Below, piece by piece: positions 1-9,815 of a stretch of DNA of 64,000 nt. The notes under the pieces were generated by a model, which saw only the letters and a list, made by a program, of their open reading frames with translations, did not search any database and had not been told where the DNA came from. Made by a program: the position numbers and the translations under genes. Origin of the DNA: Triatoma infestans (Eukaryota; Arthropoda; Insecta; Hemiptera; Reduviidae). Each line of letters starts with the position of its first letter. Position 1 is the first letter of the stretch. The stretch spans positions 62,001-126,000 of the forward strand of contig JAAEAF010002552.1 in assembly GCA_011037195.1 (NCBI GenBank). Direction: 5' to 3'.

Positions 1-238
1 TTTTTTTTTTTAATGGTGATATACGTTGCGACCTGAAAGGTCCATTGTGCTCTCTGGAGCCTTCCCAGTGCATTGCCGGCCTCCGAGCAATGTTCTCTAA
101 CTTCAAATAATACTGCCCATCATCAGACAGTGAGCTGTAGAGGCTCCTAAGAAGAAAAAATCTAAGGGCAGCATGCTGGATTTGAACCCGTGATCTGCGC
201 GTTGCTAGTCTAGCACGCTACCACTGAGCTAATCCCTT
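1..238 (-). mobile_element. tRNA-derived SINE with poly(A) tail
   Basis: On the minus strand the head at 238-218 reads as a pol III A box (TAGCTCAGTGGTAG) and a B box (GGTTCAAATCC) lies at about 189-179. The body ends in poly(A), seen as poly(T) at 1-11. The loop between the boxes contains CTAGCAA, resembling a tRNA-Ala(AGC) ancestor; that assignment is inference. Related copies lie near 7.8, 20.0, 40.8, 45.2, 50.4, 56.6 and 61.1 kb. This copy has the poly(A) type of 3' end and may be cut by the window edge. The body makes it a SINE rather than a functional tRNA. Confidence 0.85.
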
Positions 239-257
239 CCCTCCCAGGAACCCCTAA

Positions 258-920
258 AATAAATGTTTCTCTAAAAAAAAAAAAAAGTTTCAAATGAAAG
301 TGGTGGGTTTACCTATATCTGTGTAATTAGCATTCCAAGTTTTTAAGAAAATCGATATAACCATTTTTGAAAAACTCAGGTTAATCGATATTCATCCAAC
401 TTGAATTGCTAGCGATTCTTTCGAGTACATTAAATTTATTATAGGTAAAAGAATCGTATATTGTAATGAAATAGCACTTTGGAGGAATATTAAAGTCGTA
501 GCTTCATTAGAATCCCATGAAAAGTAAAACTCCTGAAAAACATTATTTAAAATAAAAGTGATAATCTTTTAAATGTTTAGTTAATATGCAAAGTTTAAAG
601 AAAACTGTTAAGCTATTTTTGAAAATATTGCGTAAAACTGGAAAAATCCTCCTTACTAAAGTGGCACTTTGGGAAGTTGGATTTTGATCAAAACTTTGGT
701 ATCTTTTGCGGGGGTGGTTCCTGAACAAAATATAAAATTTGAGCTTCTTGCGAATGTTCATTTTTGAGATATTTTGTTTAGATACTCATTTACAGACCAT
801 TCGCCCAAAAAAAATATTTTTTCCAATCACGGAGCCTCAATTTTTAGTGAAAATACAATTTTGAAATATTTCACCATCGTAATACGTCATCTTATATCAC
901 AGTAAGTGATAGTAAAATAA
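258..920 (+). repeat. Diverged family X remnant
   Basis: This AT-rich stretch keeps short blocks found in better copies at 37014-38002: a fragment resembling CAAATAAAAGTTGTAG, a TTTTTGAGAAAATC-like block near 365, and the closing part with 'agtgaaaatacaatttt' and a degenerate hairpin near 895-915. It carries no supported coding sequence. The relationship is by eye and low identity. Confidence 0.4.
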
Positions 921-1702
921 TGCTTCTGATTAATAAAATCGCATTGAATAAATAATGTAGACACTTGAATCTTAACTAGAACTAAGAGCAAATGAATTTT
1001 AAAATTATTAAAACTATGATTTACTTAGTTATCAGATTGTTTAAGAATAATTTGTTAGTTAAGATCTGCAATACGGTAGTTTGGTTTGCACGGAACTGTT
1101 ATTATTATTATTGTTATTATTATTATTATTATTATTATAACTTTACAGTTAGCGTGGTATAACGGCCGGTTATATTTGAAGAGTTTTTTTTTTTTTTAAG
1201 TTTAGAAACACGACAATAGTCAAGTCTTTCTGTGACTGACTGACTGACTACAGGCGAACGTTAGTATTACCTTTATAGCTGGTCGCACACAGCTTGGTCA
1301 GCTCAACTATATACAACAGTCTGCACGAATATCTGATAACAATCCCCGTCCACCGGCGACCCTGTCCATTTCCCCTTAGCCTAGCGGTTAGCACACAATC
1401 CTATTTCTCATTTAACTAAATAGTTGACCATATAATGCAAACAGTTCTAATTTTACATAATTTCTTCACTGAATATTTTAAAAAAACTTTTCATCATTTT
1501 CATTTATTAATAATTCTCAAATTAATTTAATTTATTAGTCATTTAATTCTCCAATTATAATACTATATAATGTTTATTAAAATGAATTGAAATATTATTA
1601 TTGTTCCTCTAGATTTAAATTTACCAAGTACATGTAAATCTAGTACTTGATGTGGTTAAAGAATAAACTTGTAAATTTGTCTTGGAATAATTCTCTTCGA
1701 AT
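921..1702. other. Non-coding AT-rich stretch with (ATT)n microsatellite
   Basis: No gene is supported here. A trinucleotide ATT run occupies 1099-1138. A tRNA-like A box (TAGCCTAGCGGTTAG) occurs at about 1377-1392 without a convincing B box, so it may be a SINE head remnant. The rest is unassigned. Confidence 0.5.
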
Positions 1703-2188
1703 CAGGGCCGGCAACTTTTGATGGCGGCCAAAAGGAAAGTGAAAAAAGTAAAAATAATAATAATAATAATATATTAAGACAGAAGAAAAAGCAAGAGATG
1801 AACCTATTTTAGATTCCAAAACCAAATTCAAAGTTGAGTTGTTCTTGCTTATTATTGATGTCGCAACTAATTTTAATTGAAGAAAGATTCAAACAACTGG
1901 AACATCACAGTTCACATTTTTCAATTTTTATATAACATCTCTAAATTAAAATCTAAGTCGACAAATGATCTCTTAGACAAATGTAAAAAACCTAGAAGCC
2001 GTTTAGACACTTAAAACAAATAGGGACATCGATGAAATTAGAGTTGGGTGATGAACTTGAAAGTAGTGATCAAAATTCGTAGCAGAAAATAAAGCCACTA
2101 GTTTAAGTTCTTCGTTTAATCGTTAAAAATAACATGACTTCATACATCGCTGTGCTCTAAGAATATTATTGACATTGCCTGTTGGCAT

Positions 2189-2353
2189 GAGCGTAATATC
2201 TCAGAACTGAAGCTAATTAAAACCTATTTACGCTAAACAATAGACGAAATTAGATTGGAAGGACTTACCATGATTTCTATGGAACATGAAATCTGCCAGA
2301 AATTAGGCTACGCAGAAGTAATTTCTGATTTTGCAAATTTGAAAGTTAGATAA
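2189..2353 (+). pseudogene. hAT transposase C-terminus, stop-containing
   Basis: This is 55 codons with one internal stop. The visible pattern ERNISELKLIKTYLR, then LEGLTMISMEHEICQKLGY, then DFANLK matches the C-terminal hAT dimerisation segment of ZMYM1-type transposases, where the family has an 'LKLIKTYLRSTM..RL..LA.LSIE.E' pattern. The preceding bases encode LTLPVG in another frame, so a frameshift separates it from the upstream part. It is non-functional and sits just inside the left third of the hAT element. Confidence 0.75.
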
Positions 2354-2759
2354 GTGAGTTTTTAAACTGTATATACTAAACCCAATATTAAATTATAATT
2401 ATTATAAATAGAGTGAAAATAGTGCATTAAACAGTTCACCATTGTACAAATGAAGATCATTCTATATATGCAAATAATAACTAATAACTACATTTCATTT
2501 AATAGTCAATTGATGAAGTCGATATTTTTTTTAATTTTATACAGTGAGTTAATCAGTTTAACAATGAGAGAACACTCAATCAAAATCAAGTGAGGCTGCT
2601 CAATTAAATTGAGGTGCTCCAACACACAGCGTACTCTTCAATCCGTAGACATACCAAAAAGCGATGATACCTATTCATAAAAAGTTGAAAAATTTAAAGA
2701 TGTCCTAATGTCCAGTCTCAAATAAAAGACATAATATGTATAGATGACATAAAGTGCAT

Positions 2760-4499
2760 CTAAGTCTAAATACGTATATACATTAAATTTATCTGTAAAT
2801 ATGCTGGGAAATAATTCCCAGGGAGTCAACTAAAATATTCTCCACTAAAGGAGCTATGTCTTTAAGGCTAATATTTACCTTGTCGAAAAAGTCCAAGGTT
2901 GTCTTAGGCACCACACCTCTGGCACCAAACCACAAGCCATGCACCTTGTACTCCCTTACCCCGAACTGATCCTCAAACTTCTCCTTATAAAAGGGAATAC
3001 ATTTTTCGTAAATTGCCCTTTTCTCCTCATCTATTTTCTCGCCCTGTTTCGGATCCTTACTCTCGAAACGGATGGTCGGATCCAAAATATATGCTACATT
3101 GCTGGCATTGTCAAACGCTATAATATCAGCGTATCTTGTAGATCCATCTGTATCTACAGCGTATACCTCTTCGAGAGTCACATAACCTTTTTTTCCATAA
3201 TCTCCATCAAGGCGTGCTTTACCCTATGGTGGCGTCTAGTTACAAGAAGCATGTTGTCAGGACAATTACCAAGCACATGCGCTGGTGTTTCAGGCTCTCT
3301 GCCGCATTTGCGACAGAGGGGTCCAACAGCTCCTGCCGACTGTCCGCCAACCCCAGGAACAGCACGAAGTGGGGCATAGTTTATGTTCAGCTTAACAGCA
3401 TTACTCCATTCTGAACATGATAAGATTTTCTTGTCGTATACATACAAACTGATTTAATTTTGGGCTCTCCTTAAAGTGGCATACCCCAACCCCTTGCCAT
3501 TTACAGTTTGTCCATTCTTCAAAAGATTTTTCTCTTAATTGCTGTCTAAGCTTTCTGATGCTAGGAAAATCTTTGTCGGTACATATGTTCAACCTGGATG
3601 CACATATCTTCGCTTCAACCTCGTAATCAAATATTTGTTGAAAATGGGCACCCCGAACTTTTGCGAGCTTTTGGGCAAGTGACCAGTGCTGCAGAGGAGC
3701 CTCCCACTCGCATCTAAGCAAGCCTAAGCCGCGATAGCGACGAGAGGCATAAAACATTGCCGAAGCAGTGCTTGCCGGTAGGCCGAGCATAGCGTTAACA
3801 CTTCTTCTGATCAGCACATCCGTTCCTTCAAGTAACGCTGGTTTAAGTTTTGTTAGAGGGGCAGTTTGGAGAGGATATACCATCGTCGGGAATATGTATT
3901 GATTTATAATATTCAATTTCTGGTCTGGTTTCAATAAATTGGATGTGGTCAGTTTATTCATATTTTCATTGTTTTTTAACCGCATCTTGATCAAAAACCA
4001 GTTCACCAGAATACGAGCAGCCAAGGTACTTTATTGTCTCGGATTGTTCACAAGATTTGATGCAGCCTCCATTTTCTAGGGAAAGGTTCTGCTTAACCAT
4101 ATTGCCGTTTTCAACAACAATGGCAGTGCTCTTACTGGGATTAATATTTAACCCTATCTCCCTGAATAGTCTTTGGACCAAGTCTATCACTCTCTCGGCA
4201 CCCTTAATACTATTCGCTGTAACAGCCACATCATCCGCAAATCCGGTTAGAATAATTCCATCTTGACCATTATTTAACTTATACCCATATTGATCTGCCA
4301 TCTGGCTATCGCAGATCTCTTCGTACAAGTGATCAACAGCCAGATTAAAAAGAGAAGGTGAGAGAGGACCTCCTTGCGGGACGCCTCTTAACACACGTAT
4401 CGATTGGGTCTTATTTATCCCAGCTGAAATTGCTATACTATTTTTTGTAACAAGAGCCGCTATAAGGTCTTTAAGGTCACTAGATAATCCTCTCTCCTC
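2760..4499 (-). mobile_element. 5'-truncated R2-clade non-LTR retrotransposon
   Basis: The minus strand carries, in order, the RT palm and thumb, a CCHC knuckle and a restriction-like endonuclease, the domain order of R2-type elements. Coding begins abruptly at about 4499 and ends at a stop at 2789, so the element is 5'-truncated. Three frame changes are needed between 4499 and 2789. It lies inside the hAT element, so it is younger than that element. At the truncation junction a 20-bp motif (aataattaatcctctctcct) is repeated in tandem near 4500-4540. No poly(A) tail is evident. Confidence 0.85.
2789..4499 (-). pseudogene. R2-like reverse transcriptase plus restriction-like endonuclease, frameshifted
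   Basis: The ancestral protein nicks DNA and reverse transcribes its own RNA at the nick. Segment 4499-3966 shows the RT motif GVPQGGPLSPSLFN and the catalytic FADDVAVTA. Segment 4024-3401 continues the thumb (TMVYPLQTAPLTKLK, then LPASTASAMFYASRRYRGLG). Segment 3447-3178 carries the knuckle CRKCG-x(7)-H-x(4)-C. Segment 3181-2789 carries the nuclease core, with RYADIIAFD and then YILDPTIRFES, matching the R2 'KPDII..YVLDVTVRYE' region. Reading frame changes near 3990, 3420 and 3180; the last is at an A/G run. No start codon or N-terminal zinc finger/Myb domain remains. Confidence 0.88.
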
Positions 4500-4914
4500 A
4501 ATAATTAATCCTCTCTCCTAAATAATTAATGGTATATATTTAAAAATTAATGGTCATGACAATACTGTTGAACTGTTTTCAAAATTCGTAATTTGAAGTT
4601 TGATGCTGGGGCGGCAAAAATTCTAGAGCCGTCCCTGCTTTGAATAGTATATTTCATAAATTGTATGTTTCATAGTATGGAATTGAATTAATTGAAAATA
4701 TGCCTTCCAAATTGGAGCAATTTTTCATACGATTTTTGGATTACAAACATTTGTTTTTGTAAAAATGAAATTACTGCTTAGTCCACCTTGTTTCATGCAC
4801 CTATTATTACGTTCTTTTATGGCTATAAGCGGAACACAACTACATACGGTGGCATTCAATTTAAGGACTGAATAAATCCTGTCTTCCCAGAGATTATATC
4901 CCTCGCTTCATAAT

Positions 4915-5040
4915 CCTGCCTTAATCTTGTCTTCGCTTTTTGGTAATATCAACATTTGTGAGCAACTATTTTCAAGGATGAAGAAAACGAAGAGTAAAAT
5001 TAGAATCAAAATATCTGTAGAGCACCTGAGAACTCATTGA
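4915..5040 (+). pseudogene. C-terminal fragment of a second hAT-type transposase
   Basis: A 41-codon open stretch ends at a stop at 5038-5040. It contains SLFGNINICEQLFSRMK followed by KSKIRIKISVEHLRTH, matching the 'FGSTY.CEQ.FS.MN..KS..R..LTDEHL' end of hAT transposases of the SCAND3/GTF2I-repeat-associated type. It lies outside the right end of the hAT at 1703-4637 and is a different subtype, so it is a separate relic. Its own termini are not recognisable. Confidence 0.75.
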
Positions 5041-5170
5041 GATTTGTAACTATTTCCATCGAATAATATATTATTATATTAAAAAGATTCAAATCGTCAG
5101 GCCTTAAAATTACAATGAAATTTTTTTAAGGCAATGGCCAGAGGAGTTTTTAAAGAAAAAGAATTATTTG

Positions 5171-5214
5171 TTGCCCTACGTTTCAGGTACCATTGGTGCC
5201 CTTCTTCAAGGCTC
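5171..5214 (-). other. Penelope-like pLTR motif resembling a decayed hammerhead ribozyme
   Basis: Read on the minus strand: TTGAAGA, a stem AGG(gc)ACC-AAT-GGT(a)CCT, then GAAAC-GTA. This resembles the hammerhead core (CUGANGA, stem II, GAAAC, then a UH cleavage site) known from the pseudo-LTRs of Penelope-like elements. The first core base is changed (C to T). The family is different from the GGGCGAACGCCC type at 27 and 51 kb. No RT is visible next to it. Confidence 0.45.
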
Positions 5215-5820
5215 TTTAGGGTAGGAGAGGAGTGAATGTTGAGAACGATGAGACTGAAATGAAAAAATCCTTTTTCATTTTGGTGCGGTGTTTTGTGATA
5301 GTTCTATGACCGTATATAGCAAAGTATTATTTAGCACTTTTAGTCCGTTTCCAAAGATTTATTTTTTACCCGATCACTAAAGTTTAAGTTATAACTTTTC
5401 TATAAAGTGATATTTCTTATTCCTTCATAATTTAATGAAATCATAAATGAATCTTATAAATGAATTTAATTTTCTTTTCATTAAATAGATCATGTAGATC
5501 ATTAAATAGATCAAGTAATTATCACATATATCTTTTTGTATAAACTTCAGAAATTCACTGTTACCAGGGACAATTCCTTTTTCTATAAATAATTTTGTGT
5601 AATTTGTTCTTTTCTTTATGAAATACTTTGAATTTGTATCGCCTGTCGATTCCATTAGTGTAAGACTGAAAAAGTAAGGTCATGACTTTCCAACTAGTGT
5701 GAAATTTACAGTTCTCTCAAATTCACAGCATATTAAATAGCATATAAATATTGAATACAGGATAAAAAATGTAATGTAATTTTGTTTCCTAAGTATTATA
5801 GTGCGCTGCGACCTTGGCAG
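5215..5820. other. Unassigned AT-rich stretch
   Basis: No conserved domain, SINE box or paired repeat is seen. The short minus-strand reading frame at 5425-5655 has low-complexity composition and no homologue I recognise. Confidence 0.4.
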
Positions 5821-5829
5821 AACTATTGT

Positions 5830-6620
5830 GCATCTTTTACTGAATCCAGCAGTATGAGTACACCCAAAAAATAGAAAGGCTTTTCAAGCCTGTTTCTGCA
5901 AGAAAGTTTAGATCTTGGAAGGTTCTAGGAAGAAGATTCTTCTTCTCAGGATGTGGTTTGTAAAGTTTCTCAGAATCATTGCATCCCAATTCGTCAGAAA
6001 GTGTATTCTCATTGAATTCTAGTCTCCTTCATCCCTCCGCAAAATGTGGAGGTGCTACCTATACTAGTCCCAGCTTTTTAAGATATCCCCAGAGTCTACA
6101 ATCCCCATGAGAAAATCTGTCAGCATACGAAGCCATTTTTTTGTATCTGGGCTCGTCACTGATCTTTTCTGGTCGTAATTACTCGGGCTCTGGAAAGGTT
6201 CTCCAGATCAGCATTCTCTTGACTTCTTCCTCAATTTCGTACTTTTGTCCTACAAAAAACTGTTCTGGCTCCAAACCTAACGGGTATTGCCCTTTCCTTG
6301 CCAGAGCGTCGGCTGTGTCATACTTTCTATGCCAATATGCCTAAAGAGGATAACGCTATAATGCCCAACAAGTCATTAATTTTACCTAGATATACCCACA
6401 CAATTTTGTAACTGATGACACATGAACTCATACTTTAATGGCGTTCTACAACAATGTGATCACATTCTCCTCATTCCGAAGACGTGAATTAACACCTAAA
6501 AGAGCTATGAATCTTGCTCATTGACTCCGAATGCCTAGTTCTATGCCTTTACACTTTAGACCAGGCCCTCAGGGGTCGACCCATAGCATACTACCAATAA
6601 TGTATTCTTTAATACTATTC
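5830..6620 (-). pseudogene. Jockey-like LINE 3' end (RNase H and C-terminal domain), decayed
   Basis: The minus strand encodes ADALARKGQYPLGLEPEQFF, the end of a LINE-type RNase H (pattern NE.AD.LA..G....GPEP.F). Next come EEEVKRMLIW and, after stops, DCRLWGYLKKLGLV, which corresponds to 'TGHCRLRGHL.KLGL' in the intact relative at 35.0-35.8 kb. Several stops and frame changes interrupt it. The more upstream RNase H part (about 6480-6620) is barely readable. The family is the RNase H-bearing jockey/I-like group; the exact clade is uncertain. Confidence 0.65.
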
Positions 6621-6869
6621 AGAGTGGATTCATTGCTCCACAGACTTATGTTTTTTAGCCTTGTAAAGAAATTCGGAACGAAGCTGGATTTCGTAAGGAT
6701 TCCTTTCCTAGAAGAGTTTAAGAAGGAGAGCCGGGTGATAGGGATCCCCCTTAATGCCAATGCATTCTTCCTTTCCAATAATCTTTCTCGCTATTCTGAG
6801 AATAGCCCTATAATATGTAATAAGAAAATTAATCAAGTAGTGCATGCAGATAACCAAAAACTTTTATAA

Positions 6870-7758
6870 AAATTGCAGCATAAGATAAAGTAATTACTGA
6901 AAAGACCAATTTTTTTTTGTTTTAAGTAATTAGGATAAATAAATAAAAAAAAACACATTATACGATAAAATACCAGCAATAATCATAATTATTTGAGCAA
7001 CTGGAAAAATGAGGGAGATAATTTGGACAAATGAATGTTTTAGCCGGTTTTTAAATTGCAATAAATTTGTCGTTGGTGTGAATACGAAGAGTTTGAAAAA
7101 GTAACATTATTTATTATAGCCGCGTAATGGATATTTGCAAGCTGGACGCACAAATTTAACACAATGTCATTATAATGGAGTGGCAAGCAGTGAAATATAT
7201 ATATATATATATATGCAGGTGGGCGGAGGGATCAGTTCATTGCGTTTTGAACATGTCCCAACTTGTCATTCTCTTAAACCATTGCAACTGACCAATACAT
7301 TCACCTAACTTCTAACTCTCTAACACACTGGCTGGATCATTTAAATATATACATATCTATGTGTTGTATATTTATACAGTTATTTTCTGTTGTACAATAA
7401 TACAGCATCATGTGAAAGATCAATAACAACCTAGCACTCTTTCCAACTCACTCGACCAGTTTATATCACATTTAATACAGACACCTGTATTTACGCTCTA
7501 CACTTCTAATATATTTTTATATTCCACCTTTTTTTATGCATTAATTTGTTTCCTCAGAATAATTAGAATTAAAAATTTTATTTGTGATTATTTACATGAC
7601 GCATATTTTTTTTTTTTTTTTAATGAATATAATTTATGAAGAAATGTCCAAGAGTGACAGCTCTAGATGAAGGTTTTTTATTATAACTTTTTTCTACAAT
7701 AGTAGAATAATGAGATAATTTATCCAATAAAAATAGTGGCTAAAGTTATAATTCTAAT
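6870..7758. other. Unassigned AT-rich stretch with (AT)n run
   Basis: No gene or known element is supported. A dinucleotide (AT)n run lies at about 7195-7214. Confidence 0.5.
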
Positions 7759-7965
7759 CGGGATTAGCTCAATCCTAATCTTCAAGTCAGTGCTGGACTA
7801 GCAACGCGTAAGTCCCGGATTCGTGTCCAGCATTGCTAACCTTAGATTTTGTCTTCCTAGGAGCCTCCACAGCTCACTGTCCGGTGATGGATAGTGTTGT
7901 CTGTAACGGAGAGAACACTGCCGGCGGCCCGTGAAACCGTGAGAAGGCTCGGGATACCACAGATA
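7759..7965 (+). mobile_element. tRNA-derived SINE, degraded
   Basis: It starts GGGATTAGCTCA, then 'ctggactagcaacgcg', a degenerate B box and 'cttagattttgtcttcctag'. After these comes the shared body 'gagcctccacagctcactgtccggtgatgg', split here only by description. An insertion disrupts the A-B box spacing. The 3' end fades near 7965. Confidence 0.75.
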
Positions 7966-8172
7966 TCTAAAGAAATAGATTCTAGATAATATGGATAAAG
8001 AAGTAAATAATAGATAATGTAAGTAATGTTAAATGCAGTTACTTGTGTTCTTGTTTGGTACTGTATTTAGCATTACTTACTTCATTATATGTAGATATGT
8101 CAAATTTATTTATAACATTTCTCAGATAAAACTAACTTTAAAGTTATTTGCAATTTTAAGCTTCCTTATTTT

Positions 8173-8425
8173 TATTTTTTTGTTTGGCGCATCATTAGCG
8201 CCTCTCAAATTTTCCATTAGAAACATTTCCTCTAGAGCTGGGACGATGCTCACCCCAACCATACTCAGCATCCGAATCGGCTTCTTTGTTTCCAAAGGCG
8301 ATCGGAGCGTAGTAAGCAGGGATTGCTTCCGTTCTGTCTTCCCCTCTTAACCATCGTGATAGCTAACGGCGGAAGAGAGTCAAGGGATATGCGCCATTCC
8401 GTTAGACCACCAGTAAATAAATGAT
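8173..8425 (-). mobile_element. SINE-like element with a GGCGC hairpin 3' tail
   Basis: On the minus strand the 3' end reads 'aggcgctaatgatgcgcc' followed by A/T-rich tail, a small hairpin with GGCGC/GCGCC arms. The same closing hairpin occurs at 17391-17640, and related ones occur at the 3' ends of the SINEs near 20.0 and 40.7 kb. The body shares 'cgtcccagctctagagg'-type sequence with the 17.4 kb copy. No convincing pol III boxes remain, so the SINE assignment rests on the tail and length. Confidence 0.5.
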
Positions 8426-8599
8426 GGGTCAATGGGTGATGCTGCCATTATGCTGCATTATATTCTACCTTTTGGGGCAGGGTATTTTCATCGATCAACT
8501 TCGTTCCCGTCTTCTTTGTGAAATCTACCTAGTTCCTCTTCAGAGGGGACTATTTGCAACTTAGGATCTCCTAATAATACACCTATTCCTAATCCTAAT

Positions 8600-9056
8600 G
8601 TATACAGACTATACAAAGTGCGGGTGAAGTACTTTTATCAAATTTTCTTGCGCCCTTCCCGTTAAAATAAAATAATAGCCTAAGAACATTTGTAGAACAT
8701 TCTCGCTGATAAATACATCCGCGCCAATAAATACATACACACTCGAGTATAGATATAGAATATAGAATATTAGTTTAGAATATAAATTAATATTCTTCAG
8801 GAAAGCAAATAGTCCTCTGATATATGGGGAACCATCTTTTAATATTACACACAAGTCGGTTGCAGGCCTGCTCATTGCCTCTGCGCACGCAGTACTTTGC
8901 ACCCTTCTAATATGTGAACCACCGTCAACCTTTCCCTACATGTTAGGCATTTCGGTCTCCTTTCATTCACTAAATGTGTCAAACGCGTATGCCCAATTCT
9001 GAGCCTCATAAAGATGACTGACTCCCGCCTCGGTAAACTCTCAACCGACGTCATTA
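8600..9056 (-). pseudogene. LINE 3' end: RNase H-linked CCHC tail plus 3' UTR
   Basis: The minus-strand frame at 9054-8872 encodes ESVIFMRLRIGHTRLTHLV, then CLTCRERLTVVHILEGCK, the typical C-terminal zinc knuckle (C-x2-C-x8-H-x4-C) of jockey/I-group LINEs. After a frameshift near 8880 it continues with LKDGSPYIRGLFAFLKNINL. The 3' UTR (about 8745-8690) holds two to three copies of a motif close to AATAAATACAT. The same motif is massively expanded in the sister copy at 17.9-18.4 kb. The 5' end is truncated at about 9056. Confidence 0.8.
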
Positions 9057-9668
9057 ACTAACACCATCTTTAAGCTTCCATATTATGGCCATTTAATAGA
9101 ACATACAGATAAATCATTTACATACAAATGAAGCATTTACAAGTGTAAGCTCCATTTTCTACATTGGATGCGTTCTGAAATTCCGATTTGCCGATTTATC
9201 AACCGGAATTGCAGTTATACTGAATAACTTTACTTTTTTTTTGCGTTTGCTCCTTTTCAACTCTGTTTTCTTTAAATTTGGAATACCAACTAACACATAT
9301 GTTGAGAAAGTTTAGTTTAAAAATCTGTTTTACACCAGATTTTATTACCGTTGTCATTTATTTTACTTTATTATTTTATCTATTTTTACAATTATTTATC
9401 TCGGACAAGTGTCCATGACAGTGAGTGAGTGCATTTACTAGCAGATGGATGGATGTATTATATAGTTGCGAATAAAATGTACACAAAGAGAGTAATAAAT
9501 GATACTCACAACTTCTTTTAATTTTTGTAAAAATGGATTAATTAACCATTTAATGTGATAAAATTCAAAATATCAAAATTTATTACCAATACATATTAAT
9601 ATTCATCATTCCACAATGTCTCAAGCCAGACATTACTTACATACGTATAAAATAACATTTGTACAAAG
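9057..9668. other. AT-rich stretch with faint family X similarity
   Basis: About 9165-9350 keeps short family X-like blocks in reverse orientation ('gaaattccgatttgccgatt', 'caaccggaa'). No gene is supported. Confidence 0.35.
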
Positions 9669-9721
9669 TGGAAATAATAGAAAGAACATTAGAGGTATTT
9701 TCCGTGATAGTCTTTTTGTGG

Positions 9722-9761
9722 TCATCGACCGGTTTAGGGCGTTCACGTATCATCAGGATGT
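9722..9761 (-). other. Decayed hammerhead core in Penelope pLTR
   Basis: On the minus strand CATC-CTGATGA is intact and is followed by a damaged stem II, TAAAC in place of GAAAC, and CGGTC-GATG. The CATC/GATG stem I pairing and CTGATGA core are kept. The lost stem II and the altered GAAA make activity unlikely. Confidence 0.6.
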
Positions 9762-9815
9762 TTTTGTCAAAACAATTTGATAACAGGATGACTTGTCAGA
9801 GCAATTTAGTTGATA

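Larger units (their letters stand above)
1703..4637 (+). mobile_element. hAT element (ZMYM1-like transposase remnant) split by an R2-like LINE
   Basis: The ends are imperfect inverted repeats: CAGGGCCGGC at 1703 and, read from the right end, CAGGGACGGC at 4637. They are flanked by 8-bp duplications, cttcgaat (1695-1702) and ctttgaat (4638-4645), with one mismatch; 8 bp is the hAT hallmark. Inside, the plus strand at 2189-2353 encodes the conserved hAT C-terminal dimerisation region, with ELKLIKTYLR, a stop, and then LEGLTMISMEHEI to a stop at 2353. About 1.75 kb of the interior is a later R2-like insertion on the opposite strand. The upstream transposase is too decayed to read. Confidence 0.8.

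Noticed and set aside
180..226. tRNA-like A and B boxes as a functional tRNA gene
   Set aside because: The sequence continues into a SINE body and poly(A); the acceptor stem is absent.
2939..3379. 146-codon plus-strand ORF
   Set aside because: It lies antisense to the R2-like endonuclease and knuckle, whose motifs are clear on the minus strand.
8033..8350. 105-codon plus-strand hydrophobic ORF as a membrane protein
   Set aside because: Its 3' half is antisense to a SINE-like element with a hairpin tail; the hydrophobicity comes from T-rich sequence.
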